Shown: in pieces, positions 52,860-61,956 of the stretch
Numbering within the stretch: the first letter of the stretch is position 1
Layout of the letters: each line of letters opens with the position of its first letter
From: DASXRA01 sp036502575
Lineage (GTDB): Bacteria; Actinomycetota; Actinomycetes; Mycobacteriales; Jatrophihabitantaceae
Direction: 5' to 3'
DNA: 64,000 nucleotides
Assembly: GCA_036502575.1 (NCBI GenBank)
Contig: DASXYL010000056.1
Span: 1-64,000, forward strand
The notes under the pieces: generated by a model
Told to the model about the DNA's origin: nothing
What the model saw: only the letters and a program-made list of their open reading frames with translations
Database searches by the model: none
Program-made: the position numbers and the translations under genes

Positions 52860-53912
52860 CTACTTGCAGGACAGGTACTTGGCGTCGAAGTCCTGTTTCA
52901 ACTGGTCGGTCTTCTGTTGGCGCTCGGCGTCGTAGCTGGCCAGGTTCGCCTTGGTGACGACGAAAGATCCGGAGTCGACGATCACGCCCGGGGTCGTCAT
53001 CGTGCACCCGCTGGCGAGCTTCGTCAGCGCGTACGAGCCGACGTAGGCCTGACCGACCGGGTTCTGCAGCACCGACGCGGTGACCGACCCGTCCTTGATG
53101 CCGGCCAGGATCGTCGCGTCGTCGTCGATGGCGATGACCTTGATCGGCAGCTTCGACTGCTTGACCGCGGCCGCGGAGGCGACGGCCGGGTTGTACGCGG
53201 TGTTGACGATTCCCTGGATCTGGCTGCCCTTCGCGGCGAGCAGGTCGGCGACGGCCTTCTGCGCGGTCTGCAGGTCGGTGTCGATGTCGGTGACCGTCTG
53301 GATCAGCTTGACCTTGCCGCCCGTCTCGGCGACAGCCTTCTGCACGCCGGCGACCCGGCGCTGGGTGTTGGAGTCGACCTTGTTGCCGGTCAGGTGGACG
53401 AGATTGCCCTGGCCGCCCATGGCGTCGATCGCCGTCTTGGCCGCCTTGTACGCCGCGGCCTCGACGTCGGTCGACAGGCAGAACGCCGCGTCGTCGGTGC
53501 TGCCGGCCGGGCAGGACGCGAGCGAGGCGACCTGGAAACCGCGCCGCTTGAGGTCGGTGAAGGTCGAGTTGATGTTGTCGGGTGACACGCCGAACACCCC
53601 GAACGCGTTGTAGCCCTGGGCAGCCAGCGACTTGAGCACGTCGTTCTGCTTCGTCTGGTCCCAGCCGGCCGTCTCGTTGAACGTGACGGCGCCGACCCCG
53701 AGGTCCGACTTGATCTTGCCGAGATTCGCTTTCCACGGCTGGAAGTACGGATGCGGGCCGCCGGGCACGAGTGCGATCTTTACCTTGCTCGCGCTCAGAC
53801 CGCTGCTCGACCCGGTCTTGGCGTCACTGCGCTTCGAGCACGCGGCGGCGGTGGCCACGAGGGCCAGCGCCGCTACCGACGCCGCGAACCGGACGCTGAG
53901 CTTGTGGGACAT
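52860..53912 (-). CDS. Sugar-binding lipoprotein of the CUT2 importer
   Basis: A 350-residue type I periplasmic-binding protein. Signal peptide and lipobox VATAAAC put the lipid-modified cysteine near 25. The mature domain has the ribose/galactose-binding fold: VKIALVPGGPHPYFQPWK first strand, AQGYNAFGVFGVSPDNI, DIDTDLQTAQKAVADLLA and VIAIDDDATILAGIKDGS hinge regions. It delivers a monosaccharide or sugar acid to the two permeases. It is placed between the two enolase-superfamily genes, with short gaps on both sides, so one transcript is likely. Confidence 0.92.
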   Translation of the reverse strand: MSHKLSVRFAASVAALALVATAAACSKRSDAKTGSSSGLSASKVKIALVPGGPHPYFQPWKANLGKIKSDLGVGAVTFNETAGWDQTKQNDVLKSLAAQGYNAFGVFGVSPDNINSTFTDLKRRGFQVASLASCPAGSTDDAAFCLSTDVEAAAYKAAKTAIDAMGGQGNLVHLTGNKVDSNTQRRVAGVQKAVAETGGKVKLIQTVTDIDTDLQTAQKAVADLLAAKGSQIQGIVNTAYNPAVASAAAVKQSKLPIKVIAIDDDATILAGIKDGSVTASVLQNPVGQAYVGSYALTKLASGCTMTTPGVIVDSGSFVVTKANLASYDAERQQKTDQLKQDFDAKYLSCK

Positions 53913-53947
53913 GGTCGCTCCTCTGGGCGGGCGCCGACTCGGCGCGG

Positions 53948-55045
53948 TCAGGCGGACAGGTCGACGTAGGGCAGCAGGGCATCCGGGTAGCCCAACCCCG
54001 CCGGCAGGGCGATGCCCGGGCCGACCGGTGCGTGGACGTACCCGTGGGCGTCCACCTCGGGCTTCTTCGGGACGGGATTGCTCGTGATCAGCGACTCGTA
54101 GTAGGTGGTGTTGCTGATGGCCATGCAGAGGTGGCGGCTGGCCATCTCGTCGCCCAGCACCTCGGCCCGCAGCCGGAAGGCGTCAGCGAGGTGCGCGGTG
54201 CGCATCGCCCCGGTGATACCGCCGCGCGTCGACGCGCTGGCCCGCACGCCGAAGGTGGCCGCCCCGGCCGCGATGAAATCCGCGGAGTTCAGGTGCGCGC
54301 CGTCCGAGGTCTCGGCGACCAGCAGTGGGACGTCGACGGCCCGGGCGAGGTGGCCGTATGCGGTGACGCTGAACTCCCGCATCGGCTCCTCGTACCAGAG
54401 GTAGCCGGCGTCAGCGAGCGCCCGCCCGAGGTAGATCGCGTCGGGCAGATCGAAGCCCGCGGACCCGTCGTACATCAGCGGGACGGCGTCGCCGACGTGC
54501 TCGCGCAACCGCGCGCACAGCAACGCGTCGGCGCGGGCATCGCCCCAGGCGTGCAGCTTCACGGCCTGGTAGCCGAGGGCCAGGCACTGGTCGGCGACGT
54601 CGAGGTACTCGGCCACGTCGGCGAAAGTCACCGTCGAGGCATAGGCCGCGATCTTCGTCCGGAACCCACCGAGCAGCTGCCAGGTCGGCCAGCCCGCGGT
54701 GCGCCCCGCGAGATCCCACAACGCGACGTCGACGAGCCCCAGCGCCGGCAGCGGCATCTCCTCGGTGCGGTCGAGCTCCCAGACGCGGTGCCAGAGGAGC
54801 TCGCGTTGCAGCGGATCAGCGCCGAGAAGTTCGGTGCGCAGCACGCGGTCGGTGAGGTCCTCGATCGCAGCGGCCATCCCGGGCCGGGTTGTGAGCGCCA
54901 CGCCTTCGATGCCCTCGTCCGTGCCGATGCGCAGCCCGGCCGCCTCACCGTCCGGGGAGGAGCCGAGTAGGCCACGGCGCCAGGAGAAGGGTGGGTCCGC
55001 ACCGGGCAGCGGAACTCGGTAGGTGTCCACGTGGGTAATGCGCAC
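53948..55045 (-). CDS. Enolase-superfamily protein, divergent active site
   Basis: A 365-residue enolase-superfamily protein, first gene of the operon. The barrel shows AVKLHAWGD (K-x-H near 168-170), metal ligands in LMYDGSAGF (Asp near 198), LWYEEPM (Glu near 224) and LVAETSDG (Glu near 250). The strand that normally carries the aspartate of the His-Asp dyad reads FGVRASASTRGGITG, without aspartate, and the histidine region reads MASRHLCMAIS. It is therefore an enolase relative with altered chemistry, perhaps a dehydratase using K-x-H or an epimerase. The start GTG 55045 is preceded by GAGGGAG; the longer frame would include the promoter and operator. Confidence 0.85.
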   Translation of the reverse strand: MRITHVDTYRVPLPGADPPFSWRRGLLGSSPDGEAAGLRIGTDEGIEGVALTTRPGMAAAIEDLTDRVLRTELLGADPLQRELLWHRVWELDRTEEMPLPALGLVDVALWDLAGRTAGWPTWQLLGGFRTKIAAYASTVTFADVAEYLDVADQCLALGYQAVKLHAWGDARADALLCARLREHVGDAVPLMYDGSAGFDLPDAIYLGRALADAGYLWYEEPMREFSVTAYGHLARAVDVPLLVAETSDGAHLNSADFIAAGAATFGVRASASTRGGITGAMRTAHLADAFRLRAEVLGDEMASRHLCMAISNTTYYESLITSNPVPKKPEVDAHGYVHAPVGPGIALPAGLGYPDALLPYVDLSA

Positions 55046-55091
55046 GAAATCTCCCTCGAATGCCGCTGGCACGGCCGGGTAAGATTCGTGC

Positions 55092-55120
55092 AACATAATT
55101 CGTAATACGAATGTCGTCAA
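55092..55120 (-). promoter_or_regulatory. Promoter of the sugar operon with a FadR-type operator in its spacer
   Basis: On the minus strand, TTGACG (55120-55115) and TATGTT (55097-55092) form a -35/-10 pair with an exact 17-bp spacer. Inside the spacer is the perfect palindrome ATTCGTAATACGAAT (55098-55112), whose core TCGTAATACGA fits the FadR-subfamily GntR consensus t.GTa.tAC.a at every fixed position. The divergent gene encodes such a regulator. The predicted transcript starts near 55085, about 40 nt before the GTG at 55045. Confidence 0.85.
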
Positions 55121-55169
55121 GAGCCGTGTCATCTATGCTGGCCGCACTGTCGCCAGCCAGCTCCGCCAG

Positions 55170-55220
55170 CCGGTTTTGGTCAGTCGAACGGCTCAGGGCC
55201 GGTCCGGTGACCAAAACCGG
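55170..55220. repeat. Family B palindrome, copy 2
   Basis: A 13-bp perfect inverted repeat (CCGGTTTTGGTCA at 55170-55182, complement at 55208-55220). Its right half 55198-55219 is identical over 22 nt to 29197-29218. It lies 27 nt before the GntR-like GTG, just upstream of the ribosome site AAGGAGGGA, in the divergent region of the sugar locus. Confidence 0.75.
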
Positions 55221-55247
55221 TCGGGCCAGCCAAGGAGGGAACGCGCG

Positions 55248-56006
55248 GTGTCCCAGCCCGAGAGCGTCCAGATTCCGCCGGACGGCTCCCCCGGGGCGGC
55301 GGCCTGGCCGCGGCGTCCGCAGCGCCTCGCGACCGCCGTGGTGGCCGACCTCGTCGACCGGATCGTCGGCGCGGAATTCGCCGAGGGAACGGCGCTGCCG
55401 ATCGAGCCGGTGCTGTGCGAGCGGTATGCCGTGAGCCGCACAGTGATCCGCGAGGCGGTGAAGGCGCTGGAGGCGATGCGCCTGGTCCGCGTCTTGCAAG
55501 GGCACGGCACGACCGTGCGCCGCTTCGAGGACTGGGACCTGCTCACCCCCGTCGTCCTCGCCGCGACCGTGCGCCACGACGCCGAGCTGTCCATCCTCGA
55601 CGACTTGATCGACGTGCGCTGCACACTCGAGTCGCAGATGGCCCGCCAGGCCGCCGGGCGCGCCACCGACGCCCAGCTCGAGACGATCGGGACGGCGTTC
55701 TCGCAGCTGGCGTTCGAGGTCGCCGACCCGGCGCGTTATCTCAAGGTCGACCTCGACTTCCACGACGCGATCATGGCGGCGTCGGGCAACCGCCTCGGGC
55801 GGGCGATCATCCACAACATCAACGCCGAGGCCTTCCGCAGCTTGCGCTACATCGGGGAACCGACGAAGGAGGAGTGCGAGCTCTCCAACGTCGCCCACCT
55901 GGCGGTGTGGGAACGCATCGGGGCGCGCGACGCCGACGGCGCCTCGCAGGCGATGAACGACCACATCCTCGGCTCCTGGCAGCGCCGCCGCCCCACCCGT
56001 ACCTAG
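55248..56006 (+). CDS. GntR-family regulator, FadR subfamily (FCD domain)
   Basis: A 252-residue regulator. The N-terminal winged helix is seen in IVGAEFAEGTALPIEPVLCE followed by RYAVSRTVIREAVKALEAM (near 35-75). The C-terminal all-helical FCD domain has Asp/His metal-ligand positions (DVRCTLESQMARQAA, DLDFHDAIMAASGN, HLAVWERIGARDADGA). FCD regulators of this type sense organic or sugar acids and repress catabolic operons. It is divergent from the sugar operon, whose promoter holds a matching operator. The start GTG 55248 has AAGGAGGGA seven nt upstream. The likely inducer is an intermediate of the operon's pathway. Confidence 0.93.
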   Translation: MSQPESVQIPPDGSPGAAAWPRRPQRLATAVVADLVDRIVGAEFAEGTALPIEPVLCERYAVSRTVIREAVKALEAMRLVRVLQGHGTTVRRFEDWDLLTPVVLAATVRHDAELSILDDLIDVRCTLESQMARQAAGRATDAQLETIGTAFSQLAFEVADPARYLKVDLDFHDAIMAASGNRLGRAIIHNINAEAFRSLRYIGEPTKEECELSNVAHLAVWERIGARDADGASQAMNDHILGSWQRRRPTRT

Positions 56007-56053
56007 GCGGCCCACCGTACCTAGGCGCCCACGCATCGAATCCGCGTCCACCC

Positions 56054-56128
56054 CTCGTTGAGTGGTGCGTTATAGCGCGAGTGGTGCGTTGTAACGCACC
56101 ACTCGACGGATAGCGCACCACTCGACGG
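56054..56128. repeat. Family A four-armed palindromic element, copy 2
   Basis: Four copies of GAGTGGTGCG, two direct (56060-56069, 56079-56088) and two inverted (56095-56104, 56114-56123). The spacings between arm starts (19, 16, 19 nt) are identical to the element at 16767-16842. Position 7 of the arm is T here and C there, changed in all four arms. It lies about 50 nt after the GntR-like gene. Confidence 0.8.
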
Positions 56129-56175
56129 GATGGAGCACCCGGGTCGACGGATGGGGCTCCGCGCCCCGAGCGGCC

Positions 56176-56331
56176 TCACGTCGCGACTCGGGTGGCCGAG
56201 GCCCGCAGTGCGGCAGCCGCCTCGGCGGGCAGGCTCGGGTCTACGCGCCGGCCGGCGACGAAAACGGCGTCGACGTTGCCGGGATGCGCACCCGTCACCA
56301 CTGTCCCGATCGGGTCGTGCAGAGCCCACGA
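56176..56331 (-). pseudogene. Amidohydrolase C-terminal remnant
   Basis: The minus-strand frame ending at 56176 reads ALHDPIGTVVTGAHPGNVDA followed by VFVAGRRVDPSLPAEAAA, which is the typical last strand and tail of cytosine-deaminase/chlorohydrolase-type amidohydrolases. No upstream catalytic domain is present: past about 56331 the frame loses similarity and abuts a coding-like fragment on the other strand. It is a 3' fragment left by a deletion or rearrangement. Confidence 0.55.
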
Positions 56332-56428
56332 AGAGGTGCTCGCCGCCGTGCCACCGGCGGTCGCGCGCGCGGCCACGGAGGCACTGCGACAGGTCTTCGC
56401 GGCGACGGATCGGCCGCACCGCTGCTGA
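56330..56428 (+). pseudogene. Short coding-like 3' fragment
   Basis: A plus-strand frame with strongly coding third positions reads EVLAAVPPAVARAATEALRQ then VFAATDRPHRC and a stop at 56428. It has no plausible start or domain and meets the opposite-strand amidohydrolase remnant at about 56330. It is probably the tail of another lost gene, or a chance frame; unrecognised. Confidence 0.3.
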
Positions 56429-56440
56429 CCGTCGCCGTCG

Positions 56441-57079
56441 TCAGGTGGACCGGCGGCGCCGGACGACGATCAGCAGGACGAGCAGGGCAACGGCCACCGG
56501 AGCGAGCCGTTTCGCGATGGCCGGCCCGGCCGATGCGACCAGATCGATCGGCTGGGCCGCGGCCGGCTCGGGAACCACCTCCACCGATGGGGCTTCGACC
56601 GGCGAATCAGTCGGCGCTCCGGCGGCGCCCGCGGCGCCCGCGGCGAGCTGGCCGGCAAGGCAGTCGGCGAACTGACCGATCAGCTTGTTGCCGACATCCG
56701 CCATCACCCCACGGCCGAACTGCGCCGGCTTACCGGTGATGTTCAGATCCGTGACGACGTCCACCCGCGTCGTCTCGCCGGACGCGCGCAGCGTCGCCGC
56801 GACGCGAGCGGCGGCCGTGCCGTTGCCTCGGGCGTCGCGGCCCTGTGCGTCGATAACCGCTCTATGCGCGCCTTCGTCCTTCTCGATGAAGCGGGCTTTC
56901 CCTTTGTAGGTAAGGCCGATCGGGCCAAGTCGCACCTTCACGGTGCCGGTGAAGTCGTCGCCGTCAACCGAGTCGAGCACCGCCCCGGGCATGCACGGCG
57001 CGACCCGTTCGATGTCGAGCAGGACGCGCCACGCGTCGTTGACGCCCACCGGCACCGTGAAGGAATGCTCCAGCTGCAC
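56441..57079 (-). CDS. coxG: CoxG-like SRPBCC protein with C-terminal membrane anchor
   Basis: A 212-residue carbon-monoxide-dehydrogenase subunit G family protein. The SRPBCC domain covers about 1-145 (LEHSFTVPVGVNDAWRVLLD, VAPCMPGA, VRLGPIGLTYKGKARFIE, DLNITGKPAQFGRGVM). A Pro/Ala-rich linker and one membrane helix (PVAVALLVLLIVV near 193) with a basic end RRRRST follow. In Oligotropha CoxG recruits CO dehydrogenase to the membrane. The GTG at 57079 overlaps the coxM stop by one base. It is the last gene of the cox-like operon. Confidence 0.9.
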   Translation of the reverse strand: MQLEHSFTVPVGVNDAWRVLLDIERVAPCMPGAVLDSVDGDDFTGTVKVRLGPIGLTYKGKARFIEKDEGAHRAVIDAQGRDARGNGTAAARVAATLRASGETTRVDVVTDLNITGKPAQFGRGVMADVGNKLIGQFADCLAGQLAAGAAGAAGAPTDSPVEAPSVEVVPEPAAAQPIDLVASAGPAIAKRLAPVAVALLVLLIVVRRRRST

Positions 57080-57936
57080 TAGACACCAGCCGCGGCGAGG
57101 ACGGCTCGTCGGACCAGCACCGTGGCCAGGTGGTTGCGGTAGTCGGCGGCCCCGGACAGGTCGCTCGGCGCGTGCGTGCCGTCGGCCGCGTGGTCGGCGG
57201 CCGCCTGCACCGCGTCGACCGAAGCGGACACCCCGGCCAACGCCTGCTCGGCGGCAGCCGCCCGCAGCGGCGTCGGGCCCATGTTGGTGAGCCCGACGCG
57301 CGCCTCGGCGATAGCCCCGTTGCTACGCCGTACCGCGGCCGCCACCCCGACGATCGCCCACGCCTGCGCGACCCGGTTGAACTTCTCGTAGTGGGTCGCC
57401 CAGCCGTCCCCCAGCTTCGGGATCCGGATCGACGTGAGCAGCTCGTCCGGTGACAGGGCCGTCGTCAGGTAGTCGACGAAGAAGTCCTTCGCCGCGACGG
57501 TCCGCGAGCCAGAGGGGCCGATTACCTCGAGCGAGGCGTCCAGGGTCAGCGCGATGGTCGGCAGATCGCCGGCCGGGTCGGCGTGCGACAACGATCCGCC
57601 GAACGTGCCGAGATGACGCACCTGCCGATCGCCGACGCTGGCCGCCGCCTGGGCGAGCAGCGGCGCATGCCGACCCACCAGCGGATCGCGCACCACCTCG
57701 TCGTGCGTCGTCATCGCCCCGATCACGATCGCGTCGCCGTTGTCGCGTACCCCGCGCAGATCGGGGATCCGGCCGAGGTCGATCAGCACCGAGGGGTAGG
57801 ACATCCGCATCCGCAGCACCGGCAGTAACGACTGCCCGCCGGCCAACACCTTGCCGTCCTCGCCCGCCTCGGCCAGTGCGGCGACGGCGGAGTCCACTGT
57901 GGACGGTCGTACGTAGTCGAACGCCGCCGGGATCAT
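57079..57936 (-). CDS. coxM: CO dehydrogenase-like FAD subunit
   Basis: A 285-residue flavin subunit of a molybdenum hydroxylase, passing electrons from the FeS subunit to FAD. FAD-binding motifs are AGGQSLLPVLRMR near 32-44 and TFGGSLSHADPAGDLP near 110-125; the C-terminal CO-dehydrogenase flavoprotein domain ends in NHLATVLVRRAVLAA. The ATG 57936 overlaps the large-subunit stop (ATGA). A recurring 13-bp palindrome lies at 57892-57904 near the start of the gene. Confidence 0.93.
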   Translation of the reverse strand: MIPAAFDYVRPSTVDSAVAALAEAGEDGKVLAGGQSLLPVLRMRMSYPSVLIDLGRIPDLRGVRDNGDAIVIGAMTTHDEVVRDPLVGRHAPLLAQAAASVGDRQVRHLGTFGGSLSHADPAGDLPTIALTLDASLEVIGPSGSRTVAAKDFFVDYLTTALSPDELLTSIRIPKLGDGWATHYEKFNRVAQAWAIVGVAAAVRRSNGAIAEARVGLTNMGPTPLRAAAAEQALAGVSASVDAVQAAADHAADGTHAPSDLSGAADYRNHLATVLVRRAVLAAAGV

Positions 57937-60307
57937 CGCGCACCGCCTTCCTGCAGCGCCCGCCACACGCGTTCCGGCGTGCACGGCATCGGGACGTCGG
58001 TGACGCCGAACGGTCGCAGGGCGTCGACCACGGCGTTGACCACCGCCGGGGTCGACGCGATGGTGCCGGCCTCGCCAACCCCCTTTACGCCAAGGGGATT
58101 CGTCGTGGCCGGGCTGGTCGTGCGGTCGGTGGTGAACGACGGTAGGTCCATCGCCGACGGCACGAGGTAGTCGACGAGCGTGCCGGTCGTCAGGTTGCCG
58201 TCGTCGTCGTACACGGCCTCCTCGTACAGCGCTTGGGCGATGCCTTGCGCCAGTCCGCCGTGCACCTGGCCCTCGACGATCAGCGGGTTGATCACCTCGC
58301 CGACGTCGTCGACGCAGACGTACTTGCGGATCGTCACCCGCCCGGTCTCGGTATCGACGTCGGCGGCGCACAGGTGCGTGCCGTGCGGGAACGACAACGA
58401 CACCGGGTCGAACGTCGCGTCGGCGTCCAGGTTCGGCTCGACGCCCTCGGGCATGTCGTGCGCCGCGAACGCCTCGAACGCGATCTCCTGAATCGTCTTG
58501 CCGGTGCCGGGCGTCCCGCGAACACTGAACGTCCCGTCGGCGAACTCGACGTCGTCCTCGCTGGCTTCGAGCATGTGGGCCGCGACGCGACGCGCCTTGT
58601 CGACGACGCGCAGCGTGGCGTTCGAGACGGCCACCGCGCCGACCGCCACCGAGCGCGAACCGTAGGTGTCCCAGCCGCGAGGCGAGGACTGCGTGTCGCC
58701 GTGCAGGATCTCGATGTCCTCGAACGGCACGCCGAGCCGATCGGCCACGATCTGGCTCCAGGCCGTCTCGTGGCCCTGGCCGTGCGGGCTGGTGCCGGTG
58801 ACGACCTCGACCTTGCCCGTCGGCAGCACGCGCACCGACGCGTGGTCCCATCCACCACCGGCGTAGCGCAGCGCGCCGAGCAACCGCGACGGCGCCCAGC
58901 CGCACATCTCGGTGAAGGTCGAGATGCCCAGGCCCAGCTGTACCGGGTCGTGCCGGGCCCGCCGCTCGGCCTGCTCCTTCTGCAGCTCATCCCACCCGAT
59001 CAGCTCGAGCGCGCGATCGGTCGCTGCTTCGTAGTTGCCGCTGTCGTAGGTCAGCCCGGCGACAGTCGTGAACGGGAACTCGTCGTGCGTGATCCAGTTC
59101 CTGCGGCGCAGATCCATCGGATCCAGGCCGAGCTCGGCGGCCAGCTCGTCGACGATCCGCTCGATGGCGAACGTCGCCTCGGGTCGGCCCGCCCCGCGGT
59201 ATGCGTCCGTCGGCGTCTTCGTCGTGAACACGCCGTCGCACACGAAGCGGTACGCGTCGAACTTGTAGATCGCGTTGTACATGAACGCGCCGAGGATCGG
59301 GATGCCCGGCGTGACCAGCCGCAGGTAGGCGCCCATGTCGGACAGGATGTGCACGTCCAGCCCGGTCATCGTGCCGTCGCGCCGGGCGGTGATCGTGATG
59401 TCCTGGATCTGGTCGCGCCCGTGGTGCGCGCTCATCAGCGACTCGGACCGCGACTCGGTGTACTTGACCGGCTTGCCCAGCCGGCGCGCCACCAAGGTGC
59501 ACAGGAACTCCTCGGGCGTCACCTGCAGCTTGCCGCCGAATCCGCCGCCCACGTCCGGCGCGATCACCCGCACCTTCTGCTCGGGGATGCCCAGCGACAG
59601 GGCGAGCATCGTCCGCAGCACGTGCGGAATCTGGGTCGACGACCACACCGTGACGCCGTCGCCGTTCGGCTGGACGACCGTCGAGCGGGGCTCCATGAAC
59701 GCCGGGATGAGCCGCTGCTGGCGGAAGCGACGGGTAACGGTGACCTCGGCGTCGCGCAGCACGTCCTCGATCGGACGCCCGGTGCCGGCCGCGCCCGACT
59801 CGAACTCCCACGTGAACGACTTGTTCGACGTCTGCTCGGGGTGGACGAGCGACGCGCCGTCGGCCAGGGCGGCCTCCATGTCGAGCACGGGCGGCAGCTG
59901 CTCGTAGTCGATATCGATCGCCTCGAGAGCGTCCTGCGCGGACGCCTTGTCGCGACCGACCACGATCGCGACCGCTTCGCCGACGTGGTTCACCTGGTCG
60001 ACGGCGATGCTCGGGTGGTTGGGGATGACGGTGTCCTCGGTGACCGGCCAGGCGCACGGGATGGTGCCCTGCGTGTCCTTGAAGTCCTGCCCCGAGAACG
60101 CCGCGATCACGCCGGGCCGGGTCAACGCCCCGGACACGTCGACGTTCGTGATGCGGGCGTGCGCCATCGGGCTGCGCAGGATCGCCAGGTGCAGCAGGCC
60201 GGGCAACGTCAGGTTGTCGGTCCACGTGGTCCGGCCGGTGATCAGGTGCGCGTCCTCCTTGCGCTTGCGCGCCTGACCGATCTCAGCGGGACGCTCGGCG
60301 GTGGCCG

Positions 60308-60311
<4 letters not shown>
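57933..60311 (-). CDS. coxL: Molybdenum hydroxylase large subunit, form II CO dehydrogenase-like
   Basis: A 792-residue molybdopterin-cytosine-dinucleotide-binding subunit. It has the N-terminal aldehyde-oxidase a/b-hammerhead domain (KEDAHLITGRTTWTDN, ILRSPMAHARI), cofactor-binding VIAPDVGGGFGGK near 248, the active-site loop AYRGAGR near 370, and the catalytic glutamate in GVKGVGEAGTIAS near 745. AYRGAGR marks form II (putative CODH/other aldehyde or purine hydroxylase); true CO-oxidising form I has AYxCSFR. The true substrate may therefore not be CO. The ATG 60311 overlaps the small-subunit stop. Confidence 0.93.
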
Positions 60312-60772
<461 letters not shown>

Positions 60773-60858
60773 GGGACCTCCTGGGCATGAAGTTGTGTGC
60801 TACACCACACAAGCCCGGCCGGCCAGGGTTGGCAAGTGGCTGCTCGATCTTGAGACGT

Positions 60859-61956
60859 TCAAGCGTCGGCGATGACCCGGACGAGCTGCTCGAACGCGAC
60901 CAGGTTGTGACCGGCCACGAGGTGATCGACGTGCGGCAGGGCGGCGACCATGCCGCCGGTCACCGGCTCGTATCCCGGTTTCCCGCGATGCGGGTTCACC
61001 CAGATCACCGTGTGCGCGAGTCGGGCCAGGCGCGCCACCTGTTCGCCGAGCCGGGCCGGGTCGCCCCGTTCCCAGCCGTCCGAGCACAGGACGGCGACCG
61101 CTCCCCGCGCCGCGCCGCGCTGGCCCCACAGATCCAGGAACGCCTTGAGCGAATCGCCGAGCCGGGTGCCGCCGCTCCAGTCCGGGATCGCGGCGCCGGC
61201 CGCCTGCAGCGCCGCGTCGGGATCGCGCTGGCGCAGCTCGCGGGTGACGCGGGTGAGCCGAGTGCCGAGCGTGAACACCTCGACGTTGAACGGGGCCACC
61301 CGCACCGCCGCGTGCGCGAACCGGAGCAACGCGTCGGCGTAGGGCTCCATCGAGCCGCTGACGTCGGCGAGCAGCACCAGCCGGCGAGGCTTGCGGCGCC
61401 GGGCCTTGCGGGCCAACCGGCTCGGCTCGCCGCCCTGGTGCAGCATCCGCCGCACCGTCCGTCCCAGATCGACGGCGCCTCGGGACGCCGGACCATACCG
61501 CCGGGTACGGCGCCGGCCGACCTGCGGGGCCAGCAACGCGAGCAGCCGGCGTACCTCGTCGCGCTCGGCGGCGCTCAGCGTGGACACGTCCCGGTGCCGC
61601 AACACCTCCTGCCGACTGGCCACCGTCGCCCGGGGCGAGCCGCCGTCCGGCTCCGCCCCGCCGCCGTCCCCGTCGTCCAAGGGGACGGCCCGCAATCGCA
61701 CCGCCGTGGGACGGGGCCGCGGCGCCGGAGCGCCGACACCGCCGAAGTACGCGGCGAACGCGGCGTCGTACCGCTCGAGGTCGGCCGGGTCACCGCACAG
61801 GGTGAGCCGCCCGGCCCAGTACGTGTCGGCCGGGTTGGCGACGTCGAGGTGGTCCAGGGCAGCAACCATCGCCTGGACGCGGTCGGGGGTCGCCGGCACC
61901 CCGGCGTGGCGCAGCGTGCGGGCGAAGCCCAGCACTATGTCGACGGCGTCGGCCAT
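60859..61956 (-). CDS. coxE: CoxE-like VWA-domain protein
   Basis: A 365-residue protein with a von Willebrand A domain of the CoxE family. The MIDAS motif is LADVSGSMEPYADAL near 198, with later metal residues in DWSGGTRLGDSL and LCSDGWERGDP. In Oligotropha CoxD (MoxR-type AAA+) and CoxE are needed to mature the Cu-S-Mo centre of CO dehydrogenase. Here CoxE lies between the MoxR-like gene and the structural subunits. The ATG 61956 starts directly after the MoxR-like stop. Confidence 0.9.
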   Translation of the reverse strand: MADAVDIVLGFARTLRHAGVPATPDRVQAMVAALDHLDVANPADTYWAGRLTLCGDPADLERYDAAFAAYFGGVGAPAPRPRPTAVRLRAVPLDDGDGGGAEPDGGSPRATVASRQEVLRHRDVSTLSAAERDEVRRLLALLAPQVGRRRTRRYGPASRGAVDLGRTVRRMLHQGGEPSRLARKARRRKPRRLVLLADVSGSMEPYADALLRFAHAAVRVAPFNVEVFTLGTRLTRVTRELRQRDPDAALQAAGAAIPDWSGGTRLGDSLKAFLDLWGQRGAARGAVAVLCSDGWERGDPARLGEQVARLARLAHTVIWVNPHRGKPGYEPVTGGMVAALPHVDHLVAGHNLVAFEQLVRVIADA

